This document shows, in pieces, positions 1 through 11,615 of a stretch of 64,000 nt of DNA. The translations under genes and the position numbers were made by a program. How positions within the stretch are numbered: position 1 is the stretch's first letter; every line of letters starts with the position of its first letter. The stretch is from Isochrysis galbana (taxonomy: Eukaryota; Haptophyta; Isochrysidales; Isochrysidaceae): assembly GCA_018136815.1 (NCBI GenBank), contig CM030941.1, positions 3,599,035 to 3,663,034 of the forward strand, read 5' to 3'. The notes under the pieces are model-generated. The model was not told the DNA's origin. It made no database searches and saw nothing but the letters and a program-made list of their open reading frames with translations.

Positions 1-42
1 ATTCAGGTGCGAGAAACCCGTCAAAACACGCGTAAATTGGGC

Positions 43-1098
43 TTAGAAATAGGGGAAGGTGGCCTTGCCATAGCCGAAGGCGTCAGGCAATGCGGAGTGC
101 GTGACCACGCCCGAGAAAGCGATCATGGCAGCGCGGCCGTGCGTGAGCTCAGCAAGCTTGTACTTCTCAGCGTTGGGGGACTTGAGGAGCATGAGCGGGT
201 CGAACCCAAAGTCGCCGGCCTCGCGGTTGGCGCCCGACATCTGCATATCGTAGATCTGCTTCCCACCGATGGTCTCGAAGGTGCCGACCAAAAGCAGGAG
301 GCTGAAAACAAGGACGGATCTGACGTGAGCAAGTCGCGTGCGGGGAAATGGGACTTTGTTCGAGGCAGCTTTTTGTCAGCGGCAGCAACGCCACCGACAC
401 AATCGCGGCGGCGCAGCATGGTGTGTGTACTCACAGGAAGAGCTCGTAGCCCACGGTGGCGTCATGAGCAGAGAGCGAGGTGAGGCCAGCATACTTCTCG
501 CCCGGGAAACGGAGGCCAAGGTCGACGGCAACGTAGCCCTGCAGATGAGGCGAGGAAACGGAGGCCAAGGTCGACGGCAAAGGCGAGTGTGCTGATGAAA
601 TGATAAGCATGCAAACGCAAGGACACGATTCCGCAACCACGCAAGCGGCGCTATCGCTCGAAAGTCTCAGGGCGGGCATCCTCACCGCCCATGCAAGCTG
701 CGCCATGCGTCCGTGCTTCAGCTCAGCCTCGCGCATCCACTTGATGTTTTCCGGGGTGGAAAGACCAAGGGGGTCGAAGTCCACGTTACCAACCATGCCC
801 TGGAGGTGCTGCGATGCAATGGGGAGACGAGGATACGGCCGATTCAGAGATTAGAGGAGTGCACATTGCCAAGCTAGGTACTCCGCAAAGGTCTTTCAGG
901 TCCCTATGCCTGACGGTGCCCAGCGCCCGCATTTAGGGCGGCGTATCGGGACGAGCCGGCCGACCGGTTTACCTCCTTGGCATCCATCATAGGCATCGAC
1001 TTGGACTTGGCCATCATCGCCACGGTCGCGCGTGGCGAGGCAACAGCGCCCATCGGCGCAATGTTGAGAGCGAGCGGCGAGAGGGCAAAGGACAGCAT
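43..1098 (-). CDS. Chlorophyll a/c light-harvesting (FCP-type) antenna protein
   Basis: Four-exon model: 973-1098, 686-799, 435-538 and 43-301, all GT-AG on the minus strand, phases consistent, 200 residues. It should bind chlorophyll a/c and carotenoid in the thylakoid antenna. Exon 1 is a hydrophobic, Ala/Met-rich leader starting [11 protein letters not shown], as expected for plastid import through four membranes. The mature part begins with the LHC entry motif NVDFDPLGL, then helix-1 chlorophyll-binding motif EAELKHGR, a middle segment LGLRFPGE, a Leu-rich helix 2, FGFDPLML, and helix-3 motif [11 protein letters not shown]. Length fits the family. It is divergent from a second antenna gene starting at 1706. 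Intron 2 carries a 27-bp copy of exon 3 sequence. Family assignment is firm; subclass (Lhcf, Lhcr or Lhcx) is not resolved. Confidence 0.9.
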
Positions 1099-1705
1099 GT
1101 CTACGGCAGAGCGGAGGGCGTCGCGAGGGGTGAGCGATGCCGGCTGTAGTTGTCTGTGCTGACCTGAGCCAGGGAACACTGCACCCGCCAGCGACTCTTC
1201 GCGTGCGGGCAAGGCAGGGAGGGCAGGCTGTGTTCCGGCCTGGCGCTGTGCCTCGGCACCTGCGGGGGATGATGCACAGAGCGGAGGAGGCAGTGTGGCG
1301 CGGAGGGCGTGGGGCCAGAGAGCACAGACTGAATGGAAGAAAACGAGGAGAGTGGCAAGTAATCGGGCGAGGCGAGGCCCCTTCCCCGCCCCCCCCCCCC
1401 CCCCTCTTCCCCTCCCCGCGCGGGCCGGACGAAGAAAAGAAAATGTCCTCCCCGCTCCCCGCGCGCGAGCTCCGCCTGCTTCCCAGCCGCGCAAATTAAC
1501 TCGTGGCTCGCGGGCGCCCCCCCCCCCGCCCCCCCCCCCCGCCCTTCCCCCCCCCCCCCTCCCCCTCCCCCTCAGCACCCCCTGCCCCCCCACCCCTCGC
1601 CCCGCGGGCGGCCCCCGAGGCCCCCTCCTCTCTCTCTCCCCCCCCCCCCCCGGAAAATCACCCCACCAGCCCTCCTATTTCTCTAAACTCCCGACTTCCT
1701 CCACA
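1099..1705. promoter_or_regulatory. Shared intergenic space between divergent antenna genes
   Basis: These 607 bases separate the two predicted antenna start codons and must hold both promoters and 5' UTRs. The half next to the plus-strand gene is extremely pyrimidine-rich, with C-runs around 1390-1404, 1518-1560 and 1641-1652. No TATA box or named element could be recognised. Promoter function is inferred from the gene layout only. Confidence 0.5.
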
Positions 1706-2870
1706 ATGCTCTCGCTCGTCTCCGCCTCGCCCTCGCTGCTGGCCCCCGTCGTGACGCCGCGCGCGCCCGCGCCAGCCATGGCGGCCGAGCGCTCCGCCTC
1801 CATCCCCTTCCTCAAGAAGCCGCCTGCTCTTGATGGCTCCATGATTGGAGATGTTGGCTTTGACCCGCTCGGCTTCTCGACCACCATCACCGAGCTCGGT
1901 GGAGACCTCAGCTACGTGAGTGACGGCGCAGCTATGGCCGAGCGTGCGCCTTCAGCTGGGATGGCCCTTGCGCTTGCATGAAATGGCCGCCTATCGGCTC
2001 GCCTCGCGCCATCGGCAGCTCAAGATCCTTCAGCTCATCAGTAACTAATATCCCGTCTGCACAGGTGCGTGAGGCCGAGCTGATGCACGGCCGCCAGGCG
2101 ATGCTTGCCGCCGTCGGCATGATTTTCCCCAAGCTTTTCGGTAAGCTCCCGGCGCCTTGGACTGAGGCCGTCTCGACCAACCCGCTGGAGGCGCAGTACC
2201 AGGTGCGTTCTGAAGTCGTATGCGAGACTTGTATTGTGTGGTGGATGCTGTCAAGGCTCTTCTCCTGCTGGGTCCATGTGTGGTCGGCTGTGCGACTGCG
2301 AGCGCATCACCGACTGGATCGTGCAATCTAGCTCAGAAGTCTCAGGGACGGTGTGGCTCGACAGCATACGATGTCCATCGGTCGTTTGCCATCTGTCCGT
2401 AAGCCTTGAGCGCGCTTGATCCGGTTGTACTGATGCATGCTTCAGGGTCTTCTCAAACCCGTCTCCCCTCCCTGCGCAGCTCCCGCCAGTCGTGCTCGGC
2501 CAGATCCTCATCTCCATCTTCATTGCGGAGGGCCTGCGGTCGCGCATTGTCTTCGGCAACGACCCCAACTATGTCGTTGGTGACCACGGGTTTGGCTCGA
2601 ACTTCCTCAAGGGTAAGTCTGAGGCGCAGATCGCGGACATGAAGCTGAAGGAGCTCAACAACGGCCGCCTCGCCATGATCGCTGTCACCGGCATGTTCTT
2701 CCAGGTAAGGACACATTGATGTCAGGCCGAGGGCGGAGACGCCTGAAGATTTGCCATGCTGTCCACACCTAGATGCGCATGTGTCTCCCTCACTACTAAA
2801 ATTTTGCATTCTGTGCTCTTCTCAGATCTCCATTAAGGGCAACCTCTGGCCTATCATTGACGGCTTCTAA
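1706..2870 (+). CDS. Chlorophyll a/c light-harvesting (FCP-type) antenna protein, second copy
   Basis: Exons 1706-1915, 2065-2202, 2480-2704 and 2826-2870 join in phase to give 205 residues. The ATG at 1706 opens a plastid leader ([14 protein letters not shown]). The mature protein starts near [15 protein letters not shown], has helix-1 motif [12 protein letters not shown], helix 2 around [13 protein letters not shown], and helix-3 motif [14 protein letters not shown], the form typical of fucoxanthin-chlorophyll proteins. The last exon encodes only 14 residues. It is not a recent copy of the minus-strand neighbour: helix 1 is similar but intron positions and the central and C-terminal parts differ. 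It is probably coexpressed with the divergent neighbour; that is an inference from the shared upstream region. Confidence 0.92.
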
Positions 2871-5298
2871 ATCCTTTGCTCCACGCAAGCAGCTGCCACA
2901 GTATGAGTTGCGAAGGATCCCTTTAGTCCACCTGAACCACACGCACTCTTCTTCGATTCGGATACCCGAAACAGTTGATTCTGATGCCGAGACTCCTTTA
3001 TTTGGGAAGGGGTGATGCAATGTGCCGGTTGTTGATCTACCCGCCTACGGGTATTTCGGCGGTGTGTCGTTGGTTTGATTTTGGGCGGTGGCTCTTAAAA
3101 GTCGCCGAGTATTAGGACAGGGTTCCGGCACGAGATACACTGTGGGTGCAAACAGCTGTGTGCACTATGTGATGCACTTTGCACGTCTATTGCTACGACT
3201 TCTTCGCTGTTACTGCCACTTCCTATCGAGTAATCAAATTATCAGAAGTGGTCTTTCACAGGTAGGGCAGTCAAGCAGGGGGATTTCAACTAAGACCGTA
3301 GGGCGGTCAACTTGTGACAAATTTCAAATTTGTCAACGGTCAAACCGCTATTTTAACTTATAAGGGTGAAAATTGACCAAATCGAGATTGAGGATAGGTG
3401 TAACTATTTTGGGCCCCAGACCCCCACGGTAGCCCCCACAGCGATGCGTAACAAGAAAACTCGCAAACAAATATCATGCCAGAAATCATTTTCGCGGAGG
3501 GCGGAGGCCAACGTCCGCCAACGCGAGCGCAGGCGTGCGTCGGGCAGCTAATCGACACGTCCCCGGTCCCCGGTGCAGCGCGCCTCGGCCAGTCACAGCC
3601 ATGCGCGCAGGCTGCCGGGCGCGCCTCCTACTGCCTCCCATGCCCGCCGGCACAGTGATTTGTTTGTGGTCTGGCTGTATCTTGTTGCTTGTTGTGCCCA
3701 AGCGTGTATTCGTCCGTCCGCTAGCTATAGCTAGTGGCTGGCTAGTGGGCGTTGGGCGCCTGGATGGGACAATAGGCTTCTAATAGGTTCTATTAAGAGG
3801 TCAAGAGGCCTACTAGCTACTAGACCTGTTACCAGTTAATACGTAATAGGTGAAAAAAAACCTTTTAATATTCTCGCCTCGCGCGTGGCTATAGGCTATA
3901 GGTACCTCTATCTATCGTAGCCACGCCCAGATCATCTTACTTAGATCCCTTTCTCTCCCTAGTAACCAAGCTCAGATGTCAAAAGCCAATCATATTCATA
4001 TAATAAATCATACTGATAAATCTATAACATTATAGTAAAATGAGTTTTATTTTGACCTGTTACGGTTACGGACCTATTGCGACTTGTTAACATGTCCTCT
4101 CAATAGGAAGAGGCCCCCGAACCCGAACGAAACCTGTTGGCCTTGTACCTGTTGTCCCATCCGCGGTGTTGGGTAATATTCCATGTGTTTTGGTTTTGGG
4201 CCTTTCAGCCCGTTTTCCCATTTGGCATTTGGCAGGGGGTTGGTAGTGTAGTTTCTCGCCCGGTGCCGGTGTCGCTACCTCGGTAGTGTCGGTAGTATCA
4301 CCTAGGTAGTGCTGGTGTTGGTGGATAGGTGTAACGTGTAACTAGCACATATCCGCTGCCCTTTGTTTGGGCCCCAGACCCGTGCGTGTGCGAGTCCTGA
4401 CCCGTGACCCGCGCCCACTGGGGGTTTGGGTGAGGGTGTTGAGTGCTCAGCCCATGCTAAGAGGCAGGGCATGAGATTGACTGACGGGCCCCCCCGGAGG
4501 GGAGTTAGTGCCCGGTGAAGGGGGCGCAGAGCGCAGAGCGCCCCCATTGTCCATTGTCCCCCACTTATAATTATAAAAGTAGGTTTTAGGTTTTAGGGTT
4601 AGGGGTACCGGGTACCGCGTTACCGCGTTAGAAATTGTAGTCTTGTAAGAGGTCTTGTTGGCTAGCATCCCTAGCCACATACACCGGACGAGCCATGCGC
4701 CAACCGTGCACACCCCCATCGTGGGGGAGGGGCTCCGTTGCAGGTTGCCGATGAGGCACGGTCCCTCACCACTAGGATTAAACTAGGCCAACAAGAAAAC
4801 TCTGACACTACTTTACTCTCTACTTTACTCCTAGAGTAGAGCTCTAAGGGAAGGGAGAGGGCATTTTCAGGGGAAGGGGAGGGGGCACTTTCAGGGGACG
4901 GGAGGGGAGGAGGGAAGGGCGGCGGTGCACTCGTCCGTCCCAGAGGGCCCCGGATTTGTCGAGAGGTCTGTGGCCCAGGGGACGTACGCAGATGGACGGC
5001 GCGGCTCATAGAGGGTCAGTCAGGTGAGTTGCGCGGGATCACAGCCGCACGGAGTATCTGGCTGCGCCGTAGCGGCAACCTGCGAGATTGAGATTCCAGA
5101 CTCGTACATTTGGTCGAGAGCAGCACTCTGACAGGAATGTGGTGAGGGGAGATGAACGCAGCGAGACGGGAGCAGGATGGCCAGCTGGATGGGGCTAGAG
5201 AGGATGATTGGTGTTGTCTGTTTCCCAGGGGCGTGCGCTCGAACGGCTCGTGATACCTAGACGGGGTTGCACTTGCCTGACGGTATCCTCTGCTGATT
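2871..5298. other. Intergenic region with repeat fragments
   Basis: No convincing gene. Recognisable pieces are a copy of the TTTGACCGCCCTA repeat in reverse orientation (about 3245-3400), a retroelement 3'-end copy on the minus strand (3851-3928), part of the GC-rich repeat (about 4360-4580), a short TTTTAGGG-like stretch (4571-4600), a reverse copy of the repeat also found at 36611 (about 4622-4765), and a GGGGAAGGGAGAGGG purine tract (4840-4920). Confidence 0.6.
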
Positions 5299-8200
5299 AT
5301 GCGGGCGCGCATGCTTTGCAGGCGCTATGGGACGAGTACCATGGCCGACCGCGGCGCAGGCATGCCGGGACCCGCGAATGAGCTAGGCTCTGCTGGTGTA
5401 GCAGGCGAAGTGGAGCTGCCGACGGAAAGGGCGAGCGATCGGCGCGAGGGGATGACGCCCTCTGGGCCACCACCAGCCCTCGCGCTCGATGACCAGCTCA
5501 CGGACATCAAGCTGCGCTGGAGCCGCGGCCCTAGCGGGTCGCTCAGGCGGGCCGCATGCAATCTCGACCGGCCGCTCGTACTTTCTCTCTGCGCTCTCTT
5601 CGCTCTTGTGGGCCTGGTACTCGGCGGCGCGGCGCTCATATTGAGAGAGCCGAGCACCAACTCCAGCTTGACGCTCCACCTACCTGCCACATCAATGGTT
5701 GTGTCGCGTGTGATTCATGGCTCTTGCTCAAAACAGACCCTTGATCATCCGTTCTGGGCAACGGTGCTCGATCTTCAGCCCGATTTGTTCGTATACAACG
5801 GTGACATCGTCTACGGCGACTGCAGCAACGTTTCCTGTGTCGAGCTAGATCAAGCATGGGCGGATCTCTTCTCCAACCCAGATTTTAGTGCCGCACGGAT
5901 GCGCCTGCCGATTACAGGCATCCCTGATGACCACGACTACGGCCAGAACGACTGTGACGCATCCAACCCTTATAAGGAGGTGGCCAAACGCATGTTTTTA
6001 GATCGTTTCGGTGTTGCAGTTTCGGATGAGCGGAGGAAACGGGGTGGACTGCATCAAGAGTGGACCTTTGGCCCCCCCGGCAAGAAGTTGCAGATCATCC
6101 TCCTTGAGACTAGATGGTTCCGCTCGGCGTTCAAACGGACCATGTGCAGCGATTGTATTGGGCGATATGTGCCATATTCGGAGCTAGAGAGCCGTGGAAA
6201 GACGATTTTGGGCGAGCAGCAGTGGGCATGGCTGGGAGAGAAGCTTAGGAAACCTGCGGACCTCAGACTCATTTTCTCAACGATCCAGGTGCGCGGCATC
6301 ACAGCATTCGGCGACCATGCGCTTTGCCTGTCAATGATGTAGCGTGCCTCATCACGGGCACCTATCGAAAGCATCCCACTGTATTTATTCTCTCACACAC
6401 ATAATTGTTTAAGCATCCCTTTGTGTTCATTCTCTCTCTCACATAATTGTTTGCCAGATCCTCTCGGACACTCATGGCTGGGAGTCGTGGGCACAGATCC
6501 CGACTGAGGTGACTCGGCTGCGGCGTCTCATTCGAACAACCAATGCGAATGGCGTCGTGCTCTTTAGTGGTGACCGCCACGTCGGGGCGGTCTACTCCGC
6601 CCCTGCCGCTTCCTCTCTCAATCCATACACATTATACGAAGTGACCGCGTCCTCTTTTACACACAGCATCGCCAATGCGGTGCACGACGAGCCTGCATCG
6701 CGGGGTGATGCCTTCGGGTCCTCACGACTGGGAGGCCTCCTTCATTTAAACAACTTTGGCACCGTGGATGTCGACTGGGACGCGCGAGAGGTGACGCTTG
6801 GGTTAGTTGTAGCTGACACGTGTGCCATACCAGGTGTGCGCCTTGTGGACGAACGGGCTCCTAGACGGCAACCATGACCCTTGGCTCCTATGCAAATATC
6901 CGCACCATCGAAGTGCTTGCACAGTTGCCTCCAGCCCGCCCCCTTTGGAGATCCCCGACGTTGGCCAGCACCAACAGCAATATTGGGGCCTGCGCGAGAC
7001 GTAGAGAAAGGGCTGCAATTCGCGATGCCTGCAAGCCAATCGGCGCACTCTGATCCTCTTTCCTCCATGTTTCAGGAGATAATGGATGCATGGTCCAAGG
7101 CGCGGTCGCGGGATCCACTGCCCACCGAGTCGTCCTCCACTTGGACCGCGATCTCTCCACGTCTACGGATCCCTCCGGAGGACAGAGCTTCACTCCTTCG
7201 CCTCCGTTACCTCCTGCACCCCCGCCAAAGCTGATCATTGATACGGATCTCGGATTTGACGCAGACGACGCTGCCGCAATATGCATAGCGCACGCGCTTG
7301 CGGACGCAGGCGAGATCGAATTCCTTGGTGTAACGCACAACTCCGGATACCCGGGTGGTATTGCTGCTGTTGCGGCCATCAACACTTGGTGGGTGCATGT
7401 GCTTGAATTGCAAGCATCTCCGTTGCGCCCCGTGCCCAGCTCACACCTAGGCGTAGTGCGCCGTGCACTCCCGAATTTGAGCTCTACGTGGAGTGATGTG
7501 TGAAATCCTCACCCTGTCTCCCTCGATCTGCCCACTCCCACGATCCACTATTGGCCATGGTGCTTACGCGCCTCTCTTGGTGTTCAACGTCTTAGGTATG
7601 GGCGTGGACCGGGAGATCCGCGCGAGATTCACCTGGGAGCGTACAAAGGGACCTTTGGGAAGGTGGGCGTGGCCAAAGCACAACTGTAGGGAGGAGTGAA
7701 CGCGTCGCCTTCATGATCCATACCCACGCACGTACGCGTGTCTTTAGCTGCCTAGGTCTGGCCTTTCATAAAGGCTTCCGCTTGCCGGATTCGGTTGCCA
7801 TTGCTTCAGATCAGAATGCACTCAGTGTATTCTCGACCCCCCCCTCTTTCCCAAAGGTCTCCGCGGAATGTGCAAGCGGCCAACATGGTTGCCACAACAC
7901 CTGGCCCGTTCGAAGTCTCGAGCCGCCTTATTGGATCAAAGGCGGCTATGTCGACGGGCTAGCAACCCGTTTCCCCACCGGTGGTGTCACCTCAGCCAAC
8001 GACGTACCGGACGCCCTTACAACGCTGCGTAGGCTGTTGTCAGCGCCGGGTGGCAAAGACATTAGCATCGTTGCCATCGGCTTTGCAACCAACCTAGCCG
8101 CCCTGATCGACTCTCCCCCCGATCACATCTCGCCCTTGTCTGGTCGTGAGCTCGTGAGACAACGAGTCTACTCCGTAGTTTATCAAGGGGGCTGGTACGC

Positions 8201-8987
8201 TCCTGATCATCCCGATGGCCACACCACCTTCAACTTCGAGTGTGGGAGGCCGTTTTTCGACGGTGAGGAGTGCATGGGCGCATCGGCCAGAGCGGTCAAT
8301 GCTTTGCAGGAGGCGTCGCTCGGCGTGCGCAATATATTTACGGCGCTTGGCGACGAAGTGCGCACGGGCGGGCCGCTGTCAAGCTGCGTGCCTGAGGCGT
8401 CTCCCTGCCGGGCCGCTTTTAGGCTCAATGCCGATCCGACGGGCAGTCGTCCATCTTGGGATCCTATTGCAGTACTCGCTGCAGCGCGAGGAGAGGACCA
8501 CCCATCGTTGCGCGCCGTGCCCGAGGGCGGTGCCGGGGCCGTGAATTTCATCGATGGCGATGGCGCCAACTTTTGGTCCGACCATGTGTTGCCCCGAGCC
8601 TCTGGGGTCGGTTTGGCTGGCGGCCGTTGCGTTTGCGACGGCGGGAGCGTGTATTGGGCCGGGGTTGAAGGGGAAGGTTGTGATGGGACACGGCTCGCAT
8701 GCGATGGCGGAAAGAGCGAGGAGTGCCACACCACTTCAGGAGTCTGGTCGCACACGCGCGTCGTGTGCGCTATCAATGCGAGCAACCCGGACGGCGGGCA
8801 CAATCAGCGCACGGGAAGTGTGTTCTTGGTGCAGCAAGGCTCTGGAAACCCCGATCCATCTGAGAGGCGCAGAGTCGAGGCAGCAGTAGCGAGCGAAATC
8901 AACGAGCTTTTGTGCACTGCGCCTCGCTATGGGGCGTCAAGCACGGCCGATGAAGGCGAAGGAAGGCCAACGGGATCACGCCCTTAG
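5299..8987 (+). CDS. Predicted fusion: membrane-anchored PhoD-type phosphatase + nucleoside hydrolase
   Basis: Exons 5299-6288, 6458-6833, 7076-7388, 7596-7662 and 7857-8987 join with matching phases into 958 residues. Residues about 92-115 form one hydrophobic anchor, so both domains should lie outside the cell or in the lumen. Residues about 135-485 match PhoD-like metallophosphoesterases: HGSCSKQ, YNGDIVYGD, PDDHDYGQND and SGDRHVG supply the metal ligands. A Pro-rich linker (SPPLPPAPPP) follows, then a nucleoside hydrolase domain starting LIIDTDLGFDADDAAAI, the DTDIGxDxDDA form of the inosine-uridine hydrolase superfamily, continuing with INTWYGRG and AYKGTFGK. The C-terminus is Cys-rich and has no assignment. 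The alternative is two genes: reading through the donor at 6834 reaches a stop at 6877, and an ATG exists at 7090. Domain identities are firm; the fusion rests on intron 6834-7075, which has a good pyrimidine-rich acceptor. ATG 5341 is another possible start. Confidence 0.72.
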
Positions 8988-9448
8988 GCGAGCGGCCGGT
9001 GGTCGGATAGTTTGGCGGTTGGCTTACAAAGCGGACAGTAAAAGCTCGAGGCCTAGATTGAAATTTATGATTTTCTTAGCCCGCCCCCGGCAACGTGTTT
9101 GAGGGGCCCCAACTTTACTACACTGTGGCGCACGTTGCTGTACGATCGGCCTACTCCCTCTCACTCCTCTCTCGGAGATGTCGACGGTGGCTGTGTAGAT
9201 GCTAGATGCTGTTTCAGGAATATCATCCAGCTGGAGCTCAAAACTGGCGATTTTATTTGTGATAATAATAAGGCAATTGATTATGAGTGTGTTACAGATG
9301 GCCCCCCGTCCCCTCCTGTCATTTCTATACCTTCTAAGTCCGGTTGGACTTCTTTTCACTTGAGGAGAGGCGACGGGCTCCCCTCTCTTCTTCTCCTCTT
9401 TGTTCTTCTCCTCACCCTCACCCGCTCCACGTGGACGTCTTGTTTATG

Positions 9449-9600
9449 TTAGCTCTCTACGTATTGTGAGTGCGCGTTCGATGGTGATGTGAGGGATTCT
9501 AAGAGGAATTTTACCCGGTTCTGTTCTGGAGAGAGCACGAGCGATGGCGTCGCTCTCCCTCATCTCGGCCGCCCTGGTCACCGCGATGGTGCGAGCGCGA
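9449..9600 (-). repeat. Dispersed repeat 'B' copy
   Basis: Reverse complement resembles 27403-27562 and 60220-60381, including the GGCGGCCGAGAGG block, GGAACAGAACCGG and TCTTACAAT. Confidence 0.7.
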
Positions 9601-9857
9601 TACTTATGGAGCGCTGCTGCACGGGATGGGATGGGCCCCCCTGGCCTCATCCCGGCGGCCCGCGCCCACCTACCGCGTCTGCGTGCGCTCGCCGAGCCAC
9701 TGCAGCCGGAAACCCTCCCCTCCTCACTCAGCCGCATGGCTGCAGCGATGGAGCAAGGTGTGGGGGGCTTAGGTGAGGGTCCACTCTCTCTTCGCCTTCG
9801 CCCTCGCTCTTGCGGCTCGTGCGCATGGCGCGCGCCACGACTTGCTCTAGGCTCAGG

Positions 9858-10025
9858 CCAAAATATCCCGTTTTTTACCCCCATATATCCCGGGCACATA
9901 TCCTTTTTATATCCCGCGCGACCCCCCAAATATCTTCGAAATATCCCGTTCTATAATACGATATATCTCGTTTATATCCCGTGCGGCCCCCCAAATATCT
10001 TCGAAATATCCGGTTCAAAAATACG
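9858..10025. repeat. AT-rich minisatellite with CCAAATAT/ATATCC units
   Basis: Two tandem units of about 65 bases share the block CCCCCCAAATATCTTCGAAA followed by TATCC; shorter ATATCCCG units precede them. Similar short arrays lie at 10605-10695, 15675-15792 and 50185-50275. Confidence 0.75.
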
Positions 10026-10699
10026 TCTTTTATGTATTACGTATTATAAGCCGAGTACCCTAGCTTTAAGCTTTAAGACATATATCTTTGTACACAAAGC
10101 AATAGTGCTTACAATAAAGTACATAGTACTATGACACACATTCACATTCACATTCATTGCTCATTGCTCATTGCCATTGCCCACGACGCTTGCTCGTGTT
10201 ATAGCGCAACGTGATGAAGGTTTGGATCGTGGCTAACGGCCGACCCCTTCTTGTACAGCAGGAACTCGTCCGTGAGATCAACGTGGTCGTTCGCGCTGTC
10301 GCTCTCGCTGTCCGTGCTGCCCTCGCTCTCCTCGTCTTCGTCGTCCTCGTGGTCCTTGTCCTCGTGGCGCAACATGCTGACCTGTGGGTGCGTGCGATCT
10401 GCAAACAAGTATTCACACTCACACTCTACACTCTCCCATTTATTACTGAAACACGCCATTTCACCTAATGGGGAGCAAGGGGGAGGGAGGGGGGCTTATG
10501 GGTTCGCGTTCGCATTCGCGCCAACGCGCCAACAGCCAACAGCCCCCCCCCCCTGTATTCGCCCCCCCCCCTGTATTCGCCCTTGGGCGCCCCCACCCCC
10601 CCCAAATATCCCGAGATATCCCGGATACCCCCCCAAATATCTTGTGGTATTTTGGACCACTGCAAATATCCCCGGGACTGTCTAGATATTTTGGCCTGA

Positions 10700-11160
10700 G
10701 CCTAACTTGCTCTCAGGGGTCCTGAGGAGAATCCCAGAGGGCCAGCCGGGAAGCTCAGGGGGCAGTGGAGGCTGGAGTCAGCCCCTGGCCTCTCCTGCCT
10801 CTCCCGCGCGTGTCTCGCTGGCCGGGCTGGCGGTGGGTGCCCTGGTGCCCTGCACAATCGCCTCTGTCCTCTGTCTGCCTCTAGCCTTCCTGTCTGGTGC
10901 CCTGGAGCAGGGGGGGGGAGGAGGTCAGTACGAGTGTTGGCCCACGCGGGCCTGGGAGTGCGCCTCCTGACCCGCTCCCACTGGGGGTCTGGGTCAGGAT
11001 GATGATTGCTCAGCTTATGCTAGAAGGCAAAGTCTGAGGGTGACCGACAGGCCCCTTTGCCCTGGAGGGAAATCGGAGCCCGAGGGCCGAGGGGGAGGGC
11101 GTGAGAGCACGGGGCGCCTCCCCCATGTGAACTAAGTATAAACTCAGTTACCATTTTATT
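10700..11160 (-). repeat. GC-rich dispersed repeat 'C' copy
   Basis: It shares CTCAGGGGGCAGTGGAGGCT and CCCACTGGGGGTCTGGG-like blocks with 42260-42640 and 4360-4580. It ends in a near-palindromic AACTAAGTATAAACTCAGTT stretch, which appears at the opposite end of copies lying in the other orientation. Confidence 0.65.
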
Positions 11161-11615
11161 TATGATAACGCCTGTGTGTGTAATGCTGTGTGGTACGGCA
11201 GCAAACAATGCGGCAAATTTCGTATTTTCGAGGCTCAACATAACTTTCAACATTTGCCAACGTATCTACGCCAACACGCTCGGAGTTTAGGCAGGAACTA
11301 TTGAGAGACTCCCGAAGCTCGAGACGCCGAATGTTTGCTTGTCGAAGGCTGCTCGAGGTCCACACGTGTACGCTAAGCACTCAGCAGGAGTGCAACAATT
11401 GCATGGATGCACTCTTGCCTCAGTGAGAAGCCGCTCTTGATGGGAGACAAAGTGAGATGACGAGATTGTGTTGAGCTCCGACGTCGCAGATGAAGCGCGA
11501 CCCGGTAAGTAGGGCGACGTGTAAGCTCCTGCTGGTGTCCCCGTCCAGATGGAGTGCGAGGATGGAGCTGGAAAATCGAAGTTGGAGTCAGGATGCAGCA
11601 TTCCCCCGAAACTGC

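Larger units (their letters stand above)
8988..11615. other. Intergenic region, repeat-rich
   Basis: No supported gene. It holds a reverse copy of the GACCAGGGCGGCCGAGAGG repeat (9449-9600), an AT-rich tandem array with repeated CCAAATATCTTCGAAATATCC (9858-10025), a second CCCAAATATC patch (10605-10695) and a GC-rich repeat copy (about 10700-11160). A minus-strand open frame at 10199-10459 is acidic low-complexity and is not called. Confidence 0.6.

Noticed and set aside
10199-10459. Minus-strand 86-codon acidic frame (DEDEESEGSTDSESDS)
   Set aside because: Low-complexity, no homology recognised, lies in repeat-rich DNA; a TTTGCAG acceptor inside it makes a lone exon possible but there is no partner exon.
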